Source: Vibrionaceae bacterium (GTDB taxonomy: Bacteria; Pseudomonadota; Gammaproteobacteria; Enterobacterales; Vibrionaceae). Taken from it: a DNA stretch of 64,000 nucleotides. The DNA is taken from contig JAAEZQ010000005.1 in the NCBI GenBank assembly GCA_018222805.1, positions 1 through 64,000 on the forward strand, given 5' to 3'. Shown one piece after another: positions 8,486 to 17,746 of the stretch (its first letter is position 1; every line of letters begins with the position of its first letter). Below the pieces are notes generated by a model. That model ran no database searches, was not told the DNA's origin, and worked only from the letters and a program-made list of their open reading frames with translations. Position numbers and translations under genes: made by a program.

Positions 8486-8513
8486 AAGGCGCTCTTCGTT
8501 TGAAGAGCGCCTT
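8486..8513. terminator. bidirectional terminator between focA and yceI
   Basis: AAGGCGCTCTTC and GAAGAGCGCCTT form a perfect 12-bp stem with a GTTT loop between converging genes. Confidence 0.8.
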
Positions 8514-8536
8514 ACTAATATACAAGTAGCAATGGA

Positions 8537-9106
8537 TTACTTCTTAACGCCTTCAATATGAAGTTCCATATCAACATAGCTTGAAGAACCCATTACAGGG
8601 ATATCAAAATCCGCAAGCTCTAGTCGGGTGTTACCCATGAAACCAGCACGCTCACCACCCCACGGATCATTACCGGCGCCAACAAACTCTGCTTCAATAG
8701 TGATAGGTTTTGTTACACCGTGAAGTGTCAAATCACCAGTTACGTCAAGTTTGCCATTACCTTTATCCGTTACTTTTGTACTAGTAAACGTTGCTTGACC
8801 AAATTTACCAGCATCGATGAAATCACTGCTACGGATGTGTTTATCACGCTCTGCATGGTTTGAATCCAGACTCGTGGTATCAACAACAACATTCACTTTA
8901 GAGTCAGCGATGTTTTTCTCATCAAAAGAAAAGTCACCAGAAAATGTATTAAAACGACCTTTGATAAAGCTGTAACCCAAGTGACTGACTTTGAAGTTAA
9001 TAGAGGCGTGAGCGCCTTTCGTATCAATAACGTAGTCTGCTGCTTGCGCACCAAACGGAAGTGCCATAGCGATCGCTAATCCTGTAGCAAATAGTGACTT
9101 TTTCAT
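8537..9106 (-). CDS. yceI: YceI family periplasmic lipid/isoprenoid-binding protein
   Basis: 189 residues with a Sec signal peptide (MKKSLFATGLAIAMALPFGA, cleavage after AQA). The mature part starts ADYVIDTKGAHASINFKVSHLGYS and continues with the lipocalin-like YceI barrel (GRFNTFSGDFSFD, TLHGVTKPITI). YceI proteins bind long-chain isoprenoids; the E. coli protein is induced by alkaline pH. The ATG overlaps the stop of the cytochrome b561 gene (ATGA), so the two are translationally coupled, the same pairing as yceJ-yceI in E. coli. Confidence 0.93.
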   Translation of the reverse strand: MKKSLFATGLAIAMALPFGAQAADYVIDTKGAHASINFKVSHLGYSFIKGRFNTFSGDFSFDEKNIADSKVNVVVDTTSLDSNHAERDKHIRSSDFIDAGKFGQATFTSTKVTDKGNGKLDVTGDLTLHGVTKPITIEAEFVGAGNDPWGGERAGFMGNTRLELADFDIPVMGSSSYVDMELHIEGVKK

Positions 9107-9642
9107 TTTGAAGCTCCTAACATTTTTCTTAATGTGTTGTCTTTATCGATAAAGTGATGTTTAAGTGCAGCAACGGCATGTAGACCAGCAATAACTATAA
9201 CTGCCCACGCTGCGTAAAAGTGAATTTCACCTGCAAGGTCCGATTGGTTTGGGAACAACTCGCCAGCACTTGGTACAGTAAACCATTCAAATACTTCGAT
9301 ACCTCGACCATCAGAGGTTGAAATGAGATAACCCGAGACAAAAATGGTAACAAGTAACAAGTACATCAAACTGTGCGCCAAATTAGCAGTTATGATTTCA
9401 TGAGGTTTACCTTCGGGCTTAGGCGTTGCGCTCATGTGCTTCCATATGATCCTAAATAAAGTGACGATCGCGAGCAAAATACCAACAGAGCGATGATAAT
9501 GAGGTGCAGTTTTATACCACTCGCTGTAGTAACTTAAATCAACCATCCATAAACCAACCGCAAATAAGCCAATAATAAATATGGCTGATAGCCAGTGCAT
9601 GACGCGGGTCAGAAGGTTGTAGTTTTTTACGGATGTATCCAT
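9103..9642 (-). CDS. cytochrome b561 family di-haem membrane protein (YceJ/CybB-like)
   Basis: About 179 residues from the ATG at 9642 (MDTSVKNYNLLTRVMHWLSA); the frame extends to 9690 but the added residues are not family-like. Four membrane segments carry the haem-ligand histidines: the RVMHW motif in helix one, PHYHRSVG, LAHSLMY and IAGLHAVAALKHH. Members transfer electrons in the inner membrane, often to superoxide or a periplasmic partner. It is the first gene of a two-gene operon with yceI (4-base overlap), so the pair probably shares function. Confidence 0.9.
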   Translation of the reverse strand: MDTSVKNYNLLTRVMHWLSAIFIIGLFAVGLWMVDLSYYSEWYKTAPHYHRSVGILLAIVTLFRIIWKHMSATPKPEGKPHEIITANLAHSLMYLLLVTIFVSGYLISTSDGRGIEVFEWFTVPSAGELFPNQSDLAGEIHFYAAWAVIVIAGLHAVAALKHHFIDKDNTLRKMLGASK

Positions 9643-9811
9643 CTCAATTCCCAAGAGTTTCCTGTGTTGATATTGAATAAGAAACAACACATTAACCGAT
9701 TTACTTTATATGAAACAGATTATTTACCAATATTTACATCTAGCCAATTACAGTACATCTACCAACCCGTTCGAATTTCTTGAATAAGTTAAATGTAAGA
9801 ATTCGTGAATT

Positions 9812-10054
9812 TTATAGTTTTACTTCCTGTTCTATCTCGTACAGTTCGTCGGAAATCTCTAGCATGCGGCGTTCGAACAAGGCTTTAGCATCTTCAACGC
9901 CTTTGTTGTAGTACACTGCCCCAAGCTTTTCAGTTATAAAATCAATAAGAAATTCGCAGTCAAACTGACCAATGTCGATACTTAATTCATCTTCCATATA
10001 ATCTTGAATCGCTGTTGCTAGGGTTTCTTTCTGCGCTCTGTCTAATTTAATCAT
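9812..10054 (-). CDS. DUF2164 family protein
   Basis: 80 residues, acidic and fully helical in appearance, starting MIKLDRAQKETLATAIQDYM with the family motif YYNKGVEDAKALFERR in its second half. The length matches DUF2164 members, small soluble proteins of unknown function. A GGGCAG ribosome site precedes the ATG at 10054. It stands alone and diverges from the hypothetical gene at 10260. Confidence 0.8.
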   Translation of the reverse strand: MIKLDRAQKETLATAIQDYMEDELSIDIGQFDCEFLIDFITEKLGAVYYNKGVEDAKALFERRMLEISDELYEIEQEVKL

Positions 10055-10259
10055 TTACTGCCCTTTGAGTTTCATCGTCCAATTATCGAAATCTCGACAA
10101 TGCGTTCTATCCAACAATCGTTCGTATTATCTAAGATATTGATGAATAGAATTCCTAATTTTGATGTTTAGATCAAGAAGTTGCGGATCCAACTTAGTCT
10201 TGCTAAAAAGACTATGCTAACTTTTTCTCATCGTTGTGATAACCGTTAAGGGATATTCT

Positions 10260-10892
10260 TTGCTACTCGACTTAGTAATACAAAGTGTTAATGATTTTCA
10301 GGAAGACTGCCTTAAGATCTGTGAAAAGCATTACCCTGCGGTACACAACCAAGGGATGAGCGAACATCATTTAGGCCTCGCATTTTCCAGGCGGATGGAT
10401 CATACACTGCGTCACTTTGGCCATAGTAGTGTCATTAAATCACTTGAAGTGCTTAATGCTCCCGATCTTCCCCACCATTACCGCATTACTTCAGAGATCG
10501 GCACAGTATGGGTTTTGAGTTATCACATGGTCAGTGCGGGTAAGCCTTGTCGAGAAAAGATGCTATCCTCGATAACCGAATGGCAAAGTGAATATGGCTA
10601 CGCGTTACAGCCTAACGATTTGCTTTTCCTTGTTTGTGACCATTGGATAAGTAGAAGTAAAACAAGCAGGGAGCTGCTACATTGGTGGATGGGGGAATTG
10701 CCAGAACCGATAAACGAGTACACTGAGCAAGGCATTACTTTATACACCAGTGAATCACAGCTTACGCAATCCCTCAGTTCTCGGTTTGATATCAACCCAT
10801 GTTATATAAAGTTTGGCCACCCATTGCGCCGTTCAAACAAGCAGCAACTGGTTCGGAAATACTTGCAACTATACGCTGTACTGCAGTGGTAG
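10260..10892 (+). CDS. hypothetical protein, about 210 aa
   Basis: The frame opens with a GTG at 10236, but the better start is TTG at 10260, with AAGGGA six bases upstream, giving LLLDLVIQSVNDFQEDCLKICE. The protein is soluble, His- and Trp-rich (HHLGLAFSRRMDHTLRHFGH, SRELLHWWMGELPEP) and lacks signal or membrane segments. I do not recognise a family. Codon use resembles its neighbours and no overlapping frame competes, so it is probably a real gene of unknown function. Confidence 0.6.
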   Translation: MLLDLVIQSVNDFQEDCLKICEKHYPAVHNQGMSEHHLGLAFSRRMDHTLRHFGHSSVIKSLEVLNAPDLPHHYRITSEIGTVWVLSYHMVSAGKPCREKMLSSITEWQSEYGYALQPNDLLFLVCDHWISRSKTSRELLHWWMGELPEPINEYTEQGITLYTSESQLTQSLSSRFDINPCYIKFGHPLRRSNKQQLVRKYLQLYAVLQW

Positions 10893-10988
10893 CCCAAATT
10901 GAAATACATACGCTATTGATATAAACACATAGTTATACCAACCTAAATAAGTATTTGATGTACTCGCATCGATAATAAGCAATCTCAG

Positions 10989-12239
10989 TTAACGTCGGTT
11001 TTTGCCGCGATTTTTGTGGATAGCTAACTTCGCTTTAAGTTTACGTTTTTCTGCCGAGCGACTCTTACGACCACCGCCGTTACGCTCAGGCTCAACTTCT
11101 TCGATTAGACTTGGCTCAAAACCCGTCAACCATTCCTGAGGCAAGCGCTGATCCAGTAAGTTCTCGATCACATGCAGCAAATATTCTTCGTCTCGGCTCA
11201 TTAAGGATACAGCAAGTCCAGAGTTACCTGCACGTCCCGTTCGTCCTATCCGATGTACGTAGTCTTCTGCTTTAAATGGCATATCAAAGTTAACAACTTG
11301 CTCAAGTTCCTGAATATCCAGCCCTCGGGCTGCAACATCAGTAGCAATCAAGGCACGCACTTTACCTTGTTTAAACTCATCTAATGCTCGTTGACGTGCG
11401 CCTTGCGATTTATCACCATTAATCGATACGGCTTTAATGCCATCAAGCTTTAACTCTTTCGCAAGTTCATCACTACCCTGTTTCGTTTTGGTAAACACCA
11501 GCACTTGTTGCCAGTTTTTCGAACCAATTAAGTATGCGAGCAACTCACGCTTACGCTTCTTATCGACTGGATAAACCATCTGCTTAACCGTTTCTGCTGT
11601 CGTATTTGGCGGGGTAACTTCGACTTCAATCGGAGAATCCATCAGCTTATAAGCAATGGTTTTAATGCGTTTTTCAAAAGTTGCAGAAAATAGCATGATC
11701 TGTTTTTCGGCCGGCATACGGCGTAGGATTCGTTGTAAATCAGGCCAAAAGCCCATGTCCAACATGCGATCGGCTTCATCGAGTACAAGCGTATTCGTCT
11801 TTGAGATGTTTACGTTGCCGTTAAACAAATGATCCAATAGGCGCCCTGGGGTAGCAATCAGAATGTCAGCACCATCCTCCAGCTTTTTCTTCTGAACACC
11901 AATACTGGTACCGCCGTATACACAGACAATGCGTAATTCTGTTTGCGAAGCATACTGAGATAGGCTTTCGAAGACTTGTTGCGCTAACTCACGCGTAGGC
12001 ACCAAAATTAGAGCTTTTGGCGTTCCGTTCAGTTTTTCTTGCTGTACGCTTTGAATAATAGGCAACCCAAATGCAGCCGTTTTACCGGTACCCGTTTGTG
12101 CGGCAGCGAGCAGGTTTTTCCCCTCCAATACATGAGGAATAGACTTTTCTTGCACCGGTGTCGGCGTCACGATATTTAACCTGCACAGGGTTTCCACCAG
12201 ATTTTGTTCAATGCCAAGGTCAGCAAAATTTACGGACAT
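10989..12239 (-). CDS. DEAD-box ATP-dependent RNA helicase (RhlE-like)
   Basis: 416 residues from the ATG at 12239 (MSVNFADLGIEQNLVETL); an in-frame ATG at 12251 is less family-like. All helicase motifs are present: Q motif (TPTPVQEKSIP), Walker A AQTGTGKT, PTRELAQQ, TPGRLLD, DEAD, SAT, ARGLDI and HRIGRTGRAG. A basic C-terminal tail (GGGRKSRSAEKRKLKAKL) is typical of RhlE-type proteins acting in RNA remodelling or ribosome assembly. It is followed on the same strand by little sequence before the end of a hypothetical gene; acpH lies 67 bases upstream on the same strand. Confidence 0.93.
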   Translation of the reverse strand: MSVNFADLGIEQNLVETLCRLNIVTPTPVQEKSIPHVLEGKNLLAAAQTGTGKTAAFGLPIIQSVQQEKLNGTPKALILVPTRELAQQVFESLSQYASQTELRIVCVYGGTSIGVQKKKLEDGADILIATPGRLLDHLFNGNVNISKTNTLVLDEADRMLDMGFWPDLQRILRRMPAEKQIMLFSATFEKRIKTIAYKLMDSPIEVEVTPPNTTAETVKQMVYPVDKKRKRELLAYLIGSKNWQQVLVFTKTKQGSDELAKELKLDGIKAVSINGDKSQGARQRALDEFKQGKVRALIATDVAARGLDIQELEQVVNFDMPFKAEDYVHRIGRTGRAGNSGLAVSLMSRDEEYLLHVIENLLDQRLPQEWLTGFEPSLIEEVEPERNGGGRKSRSAEKRKLKAKLAIHKNRGKNRR

Positions 12240-12306
12240 GATAAACCTCATAATTTTTGGAGCGCAGAGTTTACCAGAGCACTCCAGACCATACTACCTT
12301 TACACT

Positions 12307-12903
12307 CTATGCACTGATTAATTGCTTGTGGAACTCAAGTGCTTTTTGAAGTACATCGCTGTAGAGCGCTGGAAATTTGGATTCTAAGGTCGCATATTGT
12401 TCATCTAAAACTGCAAATGTAGTCGTAAGATCTGACATTCTTGGGCTTCTTTTTGACATCCTATACAGAGCAAATTCGATATTTTCTAAATCCAGATAAG
12501 ACTGAAGCCATCCGCCACTCCACATTCTGCTATGCAATAACAAAAATCGTTCTGGCAGATCATCGCCAACTTCTCTGTCGACCCGTTGATGAGCATCGCT
12601 CACAAACTGATCCAACGAGTTGCGATGAAATGTATGCCACTGTTTCGCTAAACAGTGATCCCAAAACATATCCAGAGCAATGGGAGCGAAGCGTCGCGCA
12701 ACCCCTTTAAAGTGAGGCTTGCACTCTTCAACGATAGGGTGATGGTCAGTGATACGGTCTACGAAACGATGGAGTTTGATGCCATTAGAAATATCAACTT
12801 GATACTGTTTGCTTGGATCTCCTTTCACGAAATCTCCAAGCAAATTCCCTAATAAATGGCTGTTGCAATGATCAGCGATGTGTAAATGGGCAAGAAAATT
12901 CAT
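12307..12903 (-). CDS. acpH: acyl carrier protein phosphodiesterase
   Basis: 198 residues, beginning MNFLAHLHIADHCNSHLLGN, characteristic of AcpH. It cleaves the 4'-phosphopantetheine arm from holo-ACP. Further family landmarks are LGDFVKGDP, KLHRFVDRITDHHPIV (conserved His and Asp residues), ARRFAPIALDMFWDHCLA and the C-terminal RMSKRSPRM. It is a DUF479/HD-fold type enzyme of the usual length (E. coli 193). It reads in the same direction as the downstream DEAD-box gene, with 67 bases between. Confidence 0.93.
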   Translation of the reverse strand: MNFLAHLHIADHCNSHLLGNLLGDFVKGDPSKQYQVDISNGIKLHRFVDRITDHHPIVEECKPHFKGVARRFAPIALDMFWDHCLAKQWHTFHRNSLDQFVSDAHQRVDREVGDDLPERFLLLHSRMWSGGWLQSYLDLENIEFALYRMSKRSPRMSDLTTTFAVLDEQYATLESKFPALYSDVLQKALEFHKQLISA

Positions 12904-12985
12904 TAGACGCCATGTTTGCCGTTAGGCTTGATGTGACATGTACTTAGTATAACGGCTTAAGCAAGGCGTAGAGAATAACTGAATC

Positions 12986-13090
12986 CTATTCAGATTCGTT
13001 TTCTGGGCCGATGTAATCTGACAAGATGATGCCAATTTCAAGCGCATCTAGTAACTCTAGATTCTCATCGTTTTGATATTGGTCGCTCAT
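12986..13090 (-). CDS. 34-residue acidic small ORF
   Basis: ATG at 13090 preceded by a near-perfect ribosome site (AAAGGAGGT, 5-base spacing) encodes MSDQYQNDENLELLDALEIG followed by IILSDYIGPENESE and a TAG. The product is strongly acidic with a short hydrophobic core (LLDALEIGIILSDYI) and no Lys or Arg. No family is recognised. The quality of the ribosome site is the main support. It sits 83 bases upstream of acpH on the same strand. Confidence 0.55.
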   Translation of the reverse strand: MSDQYQNDENLELLDALEIGIILSDYIGPENESE

Positions 13091-13455
13091 TGTGACCTCC
13101 TTTGTTTTATTTTGAAGCGTACTTGCTTCTTCCTACTGATAATTTATATCAGTAGCTCCTTTTTATAATCTTTATATGACACATTCATGACAGCGAAAAG
13201 TAAAGATTTAAATTCCTATGAGCAACATCAAAAGCAATCGATTGCACATTGATATCCATTAAAATCGTCCCTCCTCTTAACGAGAACTTTCTGTCTTGAA
13301 ATCTAATCGTCGCACCGACCCTTAATGTGACAGGCGTCAAATTACAGTGTTTTCAGGTTGTTCTTGTTACATATTTTAATGATTTAAATCTCATGTTTTC
13401 TTTAACCCTGACGATATAAGAGAACAAATACCTTACATCTCAAACGGAGTGTTAA
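13091..13455. other. AT-rich intergenic region between the small ORF and the chemoreceptor gene
   Basis: No ORF with coding character is visible. A perfect 8-bp hairpin (CTACTGAT / ATCAGTAG, 13133-13155) followed by a T-rich stretch on the plus strand is the only structure I see. Promoters for the two divergent genes must lie here. Confidence 0.5.
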
Positions 13456-14886
13456 ATGAGAGAAGTTGAGTTTAGAACTATAGACCGACTCTTTATTAAG
13501 ATGTCTATAAATGACAAAGTCTGGGTTATCTTCCTACTGTTTCTACTGGCTCTAACTTCGGTTGCAGGGAGCCGTTACTATAATGAAATCAACCAGTTTG
13601 AACATCAATCGATCATTTCAGTACAGGCAAAGCTTTCAGGGGTTATCGATGCAAAACCAGCCGACATTTACCAGATTGATGGAATTACCAAAGCGAATAG
13701 CCAGCAACAGAGTCTGTTTAAAGACGGAATTGTCACCGTCTATTCGACTACTGACCGTGGTGAAATGGTTAAATTAACAGATAACCTGAGTACAGAGTAT
13801 CAACAAGCTAAGTCCAATGCCCTGACCTCACTGCTTCTTAGCTTTATTTGGGTGCTGCCATTCGCGTTGTTTTGCTACTGGGTAGGGACTTTCATTGGCG
13901 GAGCGCTTTGGGTGCTATACACCACGACAAAAAAAATTGGTGAAGGCGACCTAACCTCTCGCCTGGGATTCCATCCGGGCCGTGATGAATTCGGTACCAT
14001 TGGGTGCGCACTCGACAAATCCATGGATACACTGACAGAACTGGTCAACAGTGTTAAAAATAACGCCCACACGTTGAGTGAGACCTCTTCTGCGTTCGAA
14101 AAAGACATGCACTTAAGCGAAACACAAATAGCTCACCAATATCAAACTCTCGACTCTGTCGCGACAGCAATGGAAGAAATGACAGCTTCAGCTAAGGAAG
14201 TTTCTAGCATCTCACAACAAGCGACCACACAATCAGACCAAGATGCCCACAAAATTGAGCTAAGTCGTGGTCGCGTACAAAATGCCATTAGTGAAATAGA
14301 AACCTTATCTAGCTACATTGAGCAAGCCGCGAATTCTGTTAGTCATTTAAATGAAAACACAACGCAAATTAATGACGTAATAACAACTATTAATGCAATC
14401 TCTGAGCAAACTAATCTACTGGCACTTAACGCAGCTATTGAAGCCGCTCGTGCGGGTGAACAGGGCCGTGGTTTTGCGGTAGTCGCGGATGAGGTGCGTA
14501 CTCTAGCAAGCCGCACTCAGCAAGCTACCGTTGAAATTCAGACAATGATTGAGAAGCTACAAACTGAGAGCCAAAACATCGCTTCTATTACAGAACGCAC
14601 TGTAAAACAGGCACAAACCAGTAGCCAGTTGATTGATGAAATTGGTGATGATATTTCTTCAATTGCAGACTCAGCTCGTTCTTTAATGGACATGAGCATT
14701 CAAATATCGACTTCTGCTGAAGAGCAAAGTGCTGTCGCCAACGATATTGCGTCGGAACTTACAGACATTCGTACTCAATCCAGCACGATTAGAGAAGTAG
14801 CAGAACAATCAACTATTGGGGTTGCAAATTTAACCAAAGCGTCGGTTGACTTAGGAGAGGTGCTCCTTCGTTATCGTACCAAGTAA
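13456..14886 (+). CDS. methyl-accepting chemotaxis protein
   Basis: 476 residues. A first membrane helix (about 22-40, [17 protein letters not shown]) is followed by a short periplasmic part of about 65 residues, too small for a Cache or four-helix ligand domain. A second membrane region is at 112-135, then a HAMP linker ([24 protein letters not shown]) and the cytoplasmic signalling hairpin with the highly conserved tip [20 protein letters not shown]. The small sensor suggests it detects an interaction partner, membrane state or internal signal; this is inference. No C-terminal CheR-binding pentapeptide is present. An inverted repeat after the gene may terminate transcription. Confidence 0.9.
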   Translation: MREVEFRTIDRLFIKMSINDKVWVIFLLFLLALTSVAGSRYYNEINQFEHQSIISVQAKLSGVIDAKPADIYQIDGITKANSQQQSLFKDGIVTVYSTTDRGEMVKLTDNLSTEYQQAKSNALTSLLLSFIWVLPFALFCYWVGTFIGGALWVLYTTTKKIGEGDLTSRLGFHPGRDEFGTIGCALDKSMDTLTELVNSVKNNAHTLSETSSAFEKDMHLSETQIAHQYQTLDSVATAMEEMTASAKEVSSISQQATTQSDQDAHKIELSRGRVQNAISEIETLSSYIEQAANSVSHLNENTTQINDVITTINAISEQTNLLALNAAIEAARAGEQGRGFAVVADEVRTLASRTQQATVEIQTMIEKLQTESQNIASITERTVKQAQTSSQLIDEIGDDISSIADSARSLMDMSIQISTSAEEQSAVANDIASELTDIRTQSSTIREVAEQSTIGVANLTKASVDLGEVLLRYRTK

Positions 14887-14897
14887 CTCAACTCTGC

Positions 14898-14921
14898 CTG
14901 GGCTCTTAAAACAGAGCCCAG
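14898..14921 (+). terminator. hairpin after the chemoreceptor gene
   Basis: CTGGGCTCT and AGAGCCCAG form a 9-bp stem with a six-base loop 12 bases after the stop. The following T-tract is poor (GTGTATTTG). Confidence 0.5.
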
Positions 14922-15000
14922 TGTATTTGAGTTACTTCATTTTCTTTCAATTCCCTTAACTCGTTCTTTACAAACATTAGACCAAATTGAAATATTTGAA

Positions 15001-15318
15001 GTGAATCGAAAGTTATCTTTGTACCTGATGAAAGAATGTTCATCAAGATTGTGTTCGGCTATGCTTGAACTTGCCGATTCCATTTGCTGCTGGAAAAACA
15101 ATATGAATAATTACAAAGAAAAAAGAAATAATGAAAACCTTAACTGTCCCCTATGCCAATGTGATGAATATTTAATATCTTCAGATGGAGAAAAGTTCAC
15201 TTGTGCGGCTTGCGGTTTTCATACTAAACACTTTTCATCAATTCAATGCTTACATCAAACACCTTACTTACAATCTAAACTCAAACACATCCATAGCTTA
15301 AGTCGTATGTGCCACTAA
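15001..15318 (+). CDS. small zinc-ribbon-like hypothetical protein
   Basis: Up to 105 residues from a GTG at 15001; the real start could be the ATG at the MNNYKEKRNN segment about 35 codons later. The C-terminal half has two Cys pairs (CPLCQCDEYL and FTCAACGFH) spaced like a zinc ribbon. The N-terminal part is less convincing and no strong ribosome site is seen. The gene is AT-rich relative to neighbours. I recognise no family; the paired Cys motifs are the only reason to think it is coding. Confidence 0.4.
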   Translation: MNRKLSLYLMKECSSRLCSAMLELADSICCWKNNMNNYKEKRNNENLNCPLCQCDEYLISSDGEKFTCAACGFHTKHFSSIQCLHQTPYLQSKLKHIHSLSRMCH

Positions 15319-15343
15319 GAGTTTAGGATGGCTGACATATACT

Positions 15344-16012
15344 CTATACAGAGCAGCCTAACAGCTGCTCTTTTAATTCATCCAAATGCTGAATTTTGAT
15401 AACGCGTTCGTCGTCGACACGGTTAATCTCCTCTCCATTAAATAGATGAACCGTTTTGATGCCAGCATTTATTCCAGCCTCTACTCCCTTGGGAGTATCA
15501 TCTATATAGAGACAATCACCGGGTAAGAACCCCATATTCATTGCAGAATACATAAGCAAATCTGGCTCTGGCTTCCAGCTATTTGCATCAAACGCTGAAA
15601 ACACCTTCCCCTTAAAAGCATCTAATAGCCCCGTTAACTCTAGTGCATATTCTATTTTGTCTTTCGGACCATTTGATGCGACACAATATTCAATGCTATG
15701 AGAATCAAAAAAGTTAAGCAGCCGTTTAGCACCGTCCATTGGCTGTAAGTGGCGCACAAAGAGCTTTTGTAATTCTTGACGATATTCAGGCTCTAGTACA
15801 TCAATCGGTACATCGATGTTCATTAACGCTTTGGTATCCAGAAGAATGTCTGCGAGTTTGCCACCTTTGAAATGAGACACACACTCATCTATTGTTAGTT
15901 CAGCACCATACTGGTTGAAAACATGAACTAAGGCCTGACAACACAAACGCTCGCTATCGACCAGTGTTCCATCACAATCAAAAATCACGCATTTAACATT
16001 ATTAATTGCCAT
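15344..16012 (-). CDS. yieH: HAD-superfamily sugar-phosphate phosphatase (YieH-like)
   Basis: 222 residues with the three HAD motifs: CVIFDCDGTLVDSE (nucleophile and acid Asp), VASNGP (motif II) and the Lys/acidic motifs in SWKPEPDL and YIDDTPKGVEAG. The cap domain is alpha-helical (type C1). Similarity to E. coli YieH, a 6-phosphogluconate/phosphosugar phosphatase, is evident in the FKGGKLADI and SNGPKDKI stretches. It is monocistronic and converges on the zinc-ribbon ORF. The family is secure, exact substrate not. Confidence 0.85.
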   Translation of the reverse strand: MAINNVKCVIFDCDGTLVDSERLCCQALVHVFNQYGAELTIDECVSHFKGGKLADILLDTKALMNIDVPIDVLEPEYRQELQKLFVRHLQPMDGAKRLLNFFDSHSIEYCVASNGPKDKIEYALELTGLLDAFKGKVFSAFDANSWKPEPDLLMYSAMNMGFLPGDCLYIDDTPKGVEAGINAGIKTVHLFNGEEINRVDDERVIKIQHLDELKEQLLGCSV

Positions 16013-16371
16013 CGCCTTTCCCCAAACACGTTAAAAAATATTGCTGAGCTTATTTTGTTTTGTAGCTTAATAGTATTTGAGTTTAGGATTGATTAAACGA
16101 TGAACACTGCATTTCGCAAAATTGAGTTCGAACAATTATCTGTTTTTAAATCAAGATCACCGATTTACAGATAGTTACCATTAAAAATGTGAACTTTTCA
16201 ATAAGATGCTCGTATAAGGGCAGCAATGAATCTACGCATCAAGAAGAAACGGGAAGAAGTCGCAGACGCAGCGTCGCGCATAGTTTGAGTCCTGATACAC
16301 TTGGTTGTAGAGTGCCATTGGTCTACCGGAGAGGTAGCGATTACTGCGTTACAGATGTGGCGATGAATGTG
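16013..16371. other. intergenic region without a supported gene
   Basis: The stretch is more GC-rich and coding-like than other gaps. The only initiation-competent frame is an ATG at 16226 with AAGGG ahead of it. It reads MNLRIKKKREEVADAASRIV then stops, and could be the head of a degraded DNA-binding protein gene. A longer frame covering 16189-16419 lacks family features. I leave it unannotated as a gene. Confidence 0.35.
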
Positions 16372-16881
16372 TTAGCGCTCGAGAATTATCGTCCCACAAA
16401 GTTTTTCTTCGTTATGTAGTCGCTTAGCAAGATCAGACTCAAATTGGCTTTTTGCTATTGAATCAGAAACAGCGACGTCAGAAATGAGCGTATTGCCTTG
16501 AAATTGACTCACGATTGCCGCGCCAACCGGATTTCCGTCTTTGAACCCGACATACAGTTCAAAATCAGGGGTCAAAATGATTTGAGTCAGGTATTCAACG
16601 ACCATGTCTTGTTCGTATTGCTTGCCCCAGCGCTGAGATTGAAGAAGTGAAAACATAATGGTCAGTCGATGGAAATCAACAAGGAATATATCGTCAGTTT
16701 TGCACTCCGTCTCTCTACCTAGCAACGACTCTTTATCAACTATTTGATATTGTTGCTGTTTGAGCGTTTGAAAGTAGATATCTCGCCCTTTCAAACTCTC
16801 AGGCGTGGGAAATTCTACTTCGACCAGATCATGCAGCCACGCGTTCTTGCGCTCTATGCTGGCTAACTGTATTTCATTCAT
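16372..16881 (-). CDS. putative acetyltransferase-like hypothetical protein
   Basis: 169 residues starting MNEIQLASIERKNAWLHDLV. The middle part (DFELYVGFKDGNPVGAAIVS followed by QFQGNTLISDVAVSD) resembles the beta4-beta5 strands of GNAT acetyltransferases, where acyl-CoA binds, but a classical R/Q-x-x-G-x-G/A loop is not obvious. No signal or membrane segment. The short C-terminus ends in ILER. The gene is isolated between a featureless gap and creA, with nothing to identify a substrate. GNAT assignment is tentative. Confidence 0.55.
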   Translation of the reverse strand: MNEIQLASIERKNAWLHDLVEVEFPTPESLKGRDIYFQTLKQQQYQIVDKESLLGRETECKTDDIFLVDFHRLTIMFSLLQSQRWGKQYEQDMVVEYLTQIILTPDFELYVGFKDGNPVGAAIVSQFQGNTLISDVAVSDSIAKSQFESDLAKRLHNEEKLCGTIILER

Positions 16882-17141
16882 TTACATACCTTAACAATCA
16901 CAGGCTACAAAGTAGTAGCAAGTCAAAAGCGAAAGCAAATTGCGTCTTGTATCGACAACAAAATCCGTGTGGGATACCTCTGAACTTAAAAGTCGTATCG
17001 CGTAGCTTCGTTTTGAGGCTGTACCTTAGCATGAAGCCTATAACAAACCTAGCTAAAGTCCTGAGGTAACGCCAAATTTTGTTTTACTTGCTAACGTCTG
17101 ATAGATTAAATCCACAAACTTTCCTCATGAAGGCTCAAATA

Positions 17142-17615
17142 ATGAAAAAACGCATACTTGCTTTAAGCTTAATTACCCTGCTTGCCGGTTGTGGTAGTGA
17201 TGAAGTCGGTGATGTATCACTAGGCATGTTTACCATGAAAGACATCAAACTCAATACGCTTGTCGATCCCGAAGTACCGGGAGTGACTTGCCACGTTGCC
17301 AGTATTGAAGCAGATTTCAGTCTTGCTGACCCAAGTGATAGCTCTATTTCTTGTCGCCAAACGGGTGAAATCACACCTGAAATGCTTGCTAGGATTGATA
17401 AGAGTAAATCTGGCGATGTCGTCTTTAAGAAGTCAAAAAGTATCTTTTTTAAGTCGATGAAGATTCGACGCATTTATGATCCAGAAAATCAAACTCTGAT
17501 GTACCTTTCGTACTCAACGAAAGAAACGTCAGGGAGTTTCAAACACAGTCTATCAACTGTACCACTCTGGGGAACAAAAGCTTACGTCGAGCCTACAGAA
17601 GCAAAAATCAATTGA
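17142..17615 (+). CDS. creA: CreA family lipoprotein
   Basis: 157 residues from the ATG at 17142 (AAGG upstream). Upstream in-frame starts add residues that do not fit a signal sequence. The N-terminus MKKRILALSLITLLAGC is a lipoprotein signal with lipobox LAGC. The rest aligns with CreA: VTCHVASIEADFSLADPSDS, ISCRQTGEI, VVFKKSKSIFFKSMKIRRIYD and the LSTVPLWG end. CreA has no defined biochemical role. E. coli CreA carries a cleaved signal instead of a lipobox, so membrane anchoring here is a difference. A hairpin terminator follows. Confidence 0.88.
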   Translation: MKKRILALSLITLLAGCGSDEVGDVSLGMFTMKDIKLNTLVDPEVPGVTCHVASIEADFSLADPSDSSISCRQTGEITPEMLARIDKSKSGDVVFKKSKSIFFKSMKIRRIYDPENQTLMYLSYSTKETSGSFKHSLSTVPLWGTKAYVEPTEAKIN

Positions 17616-17639
17616 TACCTCATCGTTCATCCTTCGAAA

Positions 17640-17670
17640 GCCCACCATAATGTGTTGGTGGGCATGTTTT
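17640..17670 (+). terminator. terminator after creA
   Basis: GCCCACCA and TGGTGGGC form a perfect 8-bp stem followed by ATGTTTTCTT, 25 bases after the stop. Confidence 0.7.
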
Positions 17671-17746
17671 CTTGCAACATAATCAGTTTAATTTCATTTT
17701 TATGTGATACAATCCCGCCTCTTTTTTTTCTCACTCAAGAACAAGC

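Noticed and set aside
16189..16419. 76-residue open frame between the HAD and acetyltransferase-like genes
   Set aside because: No family features, its end overlaps the acetyltransferase-like gene on the other strand, and a shorter frame has the better ribosome site but stops after 20 codons.
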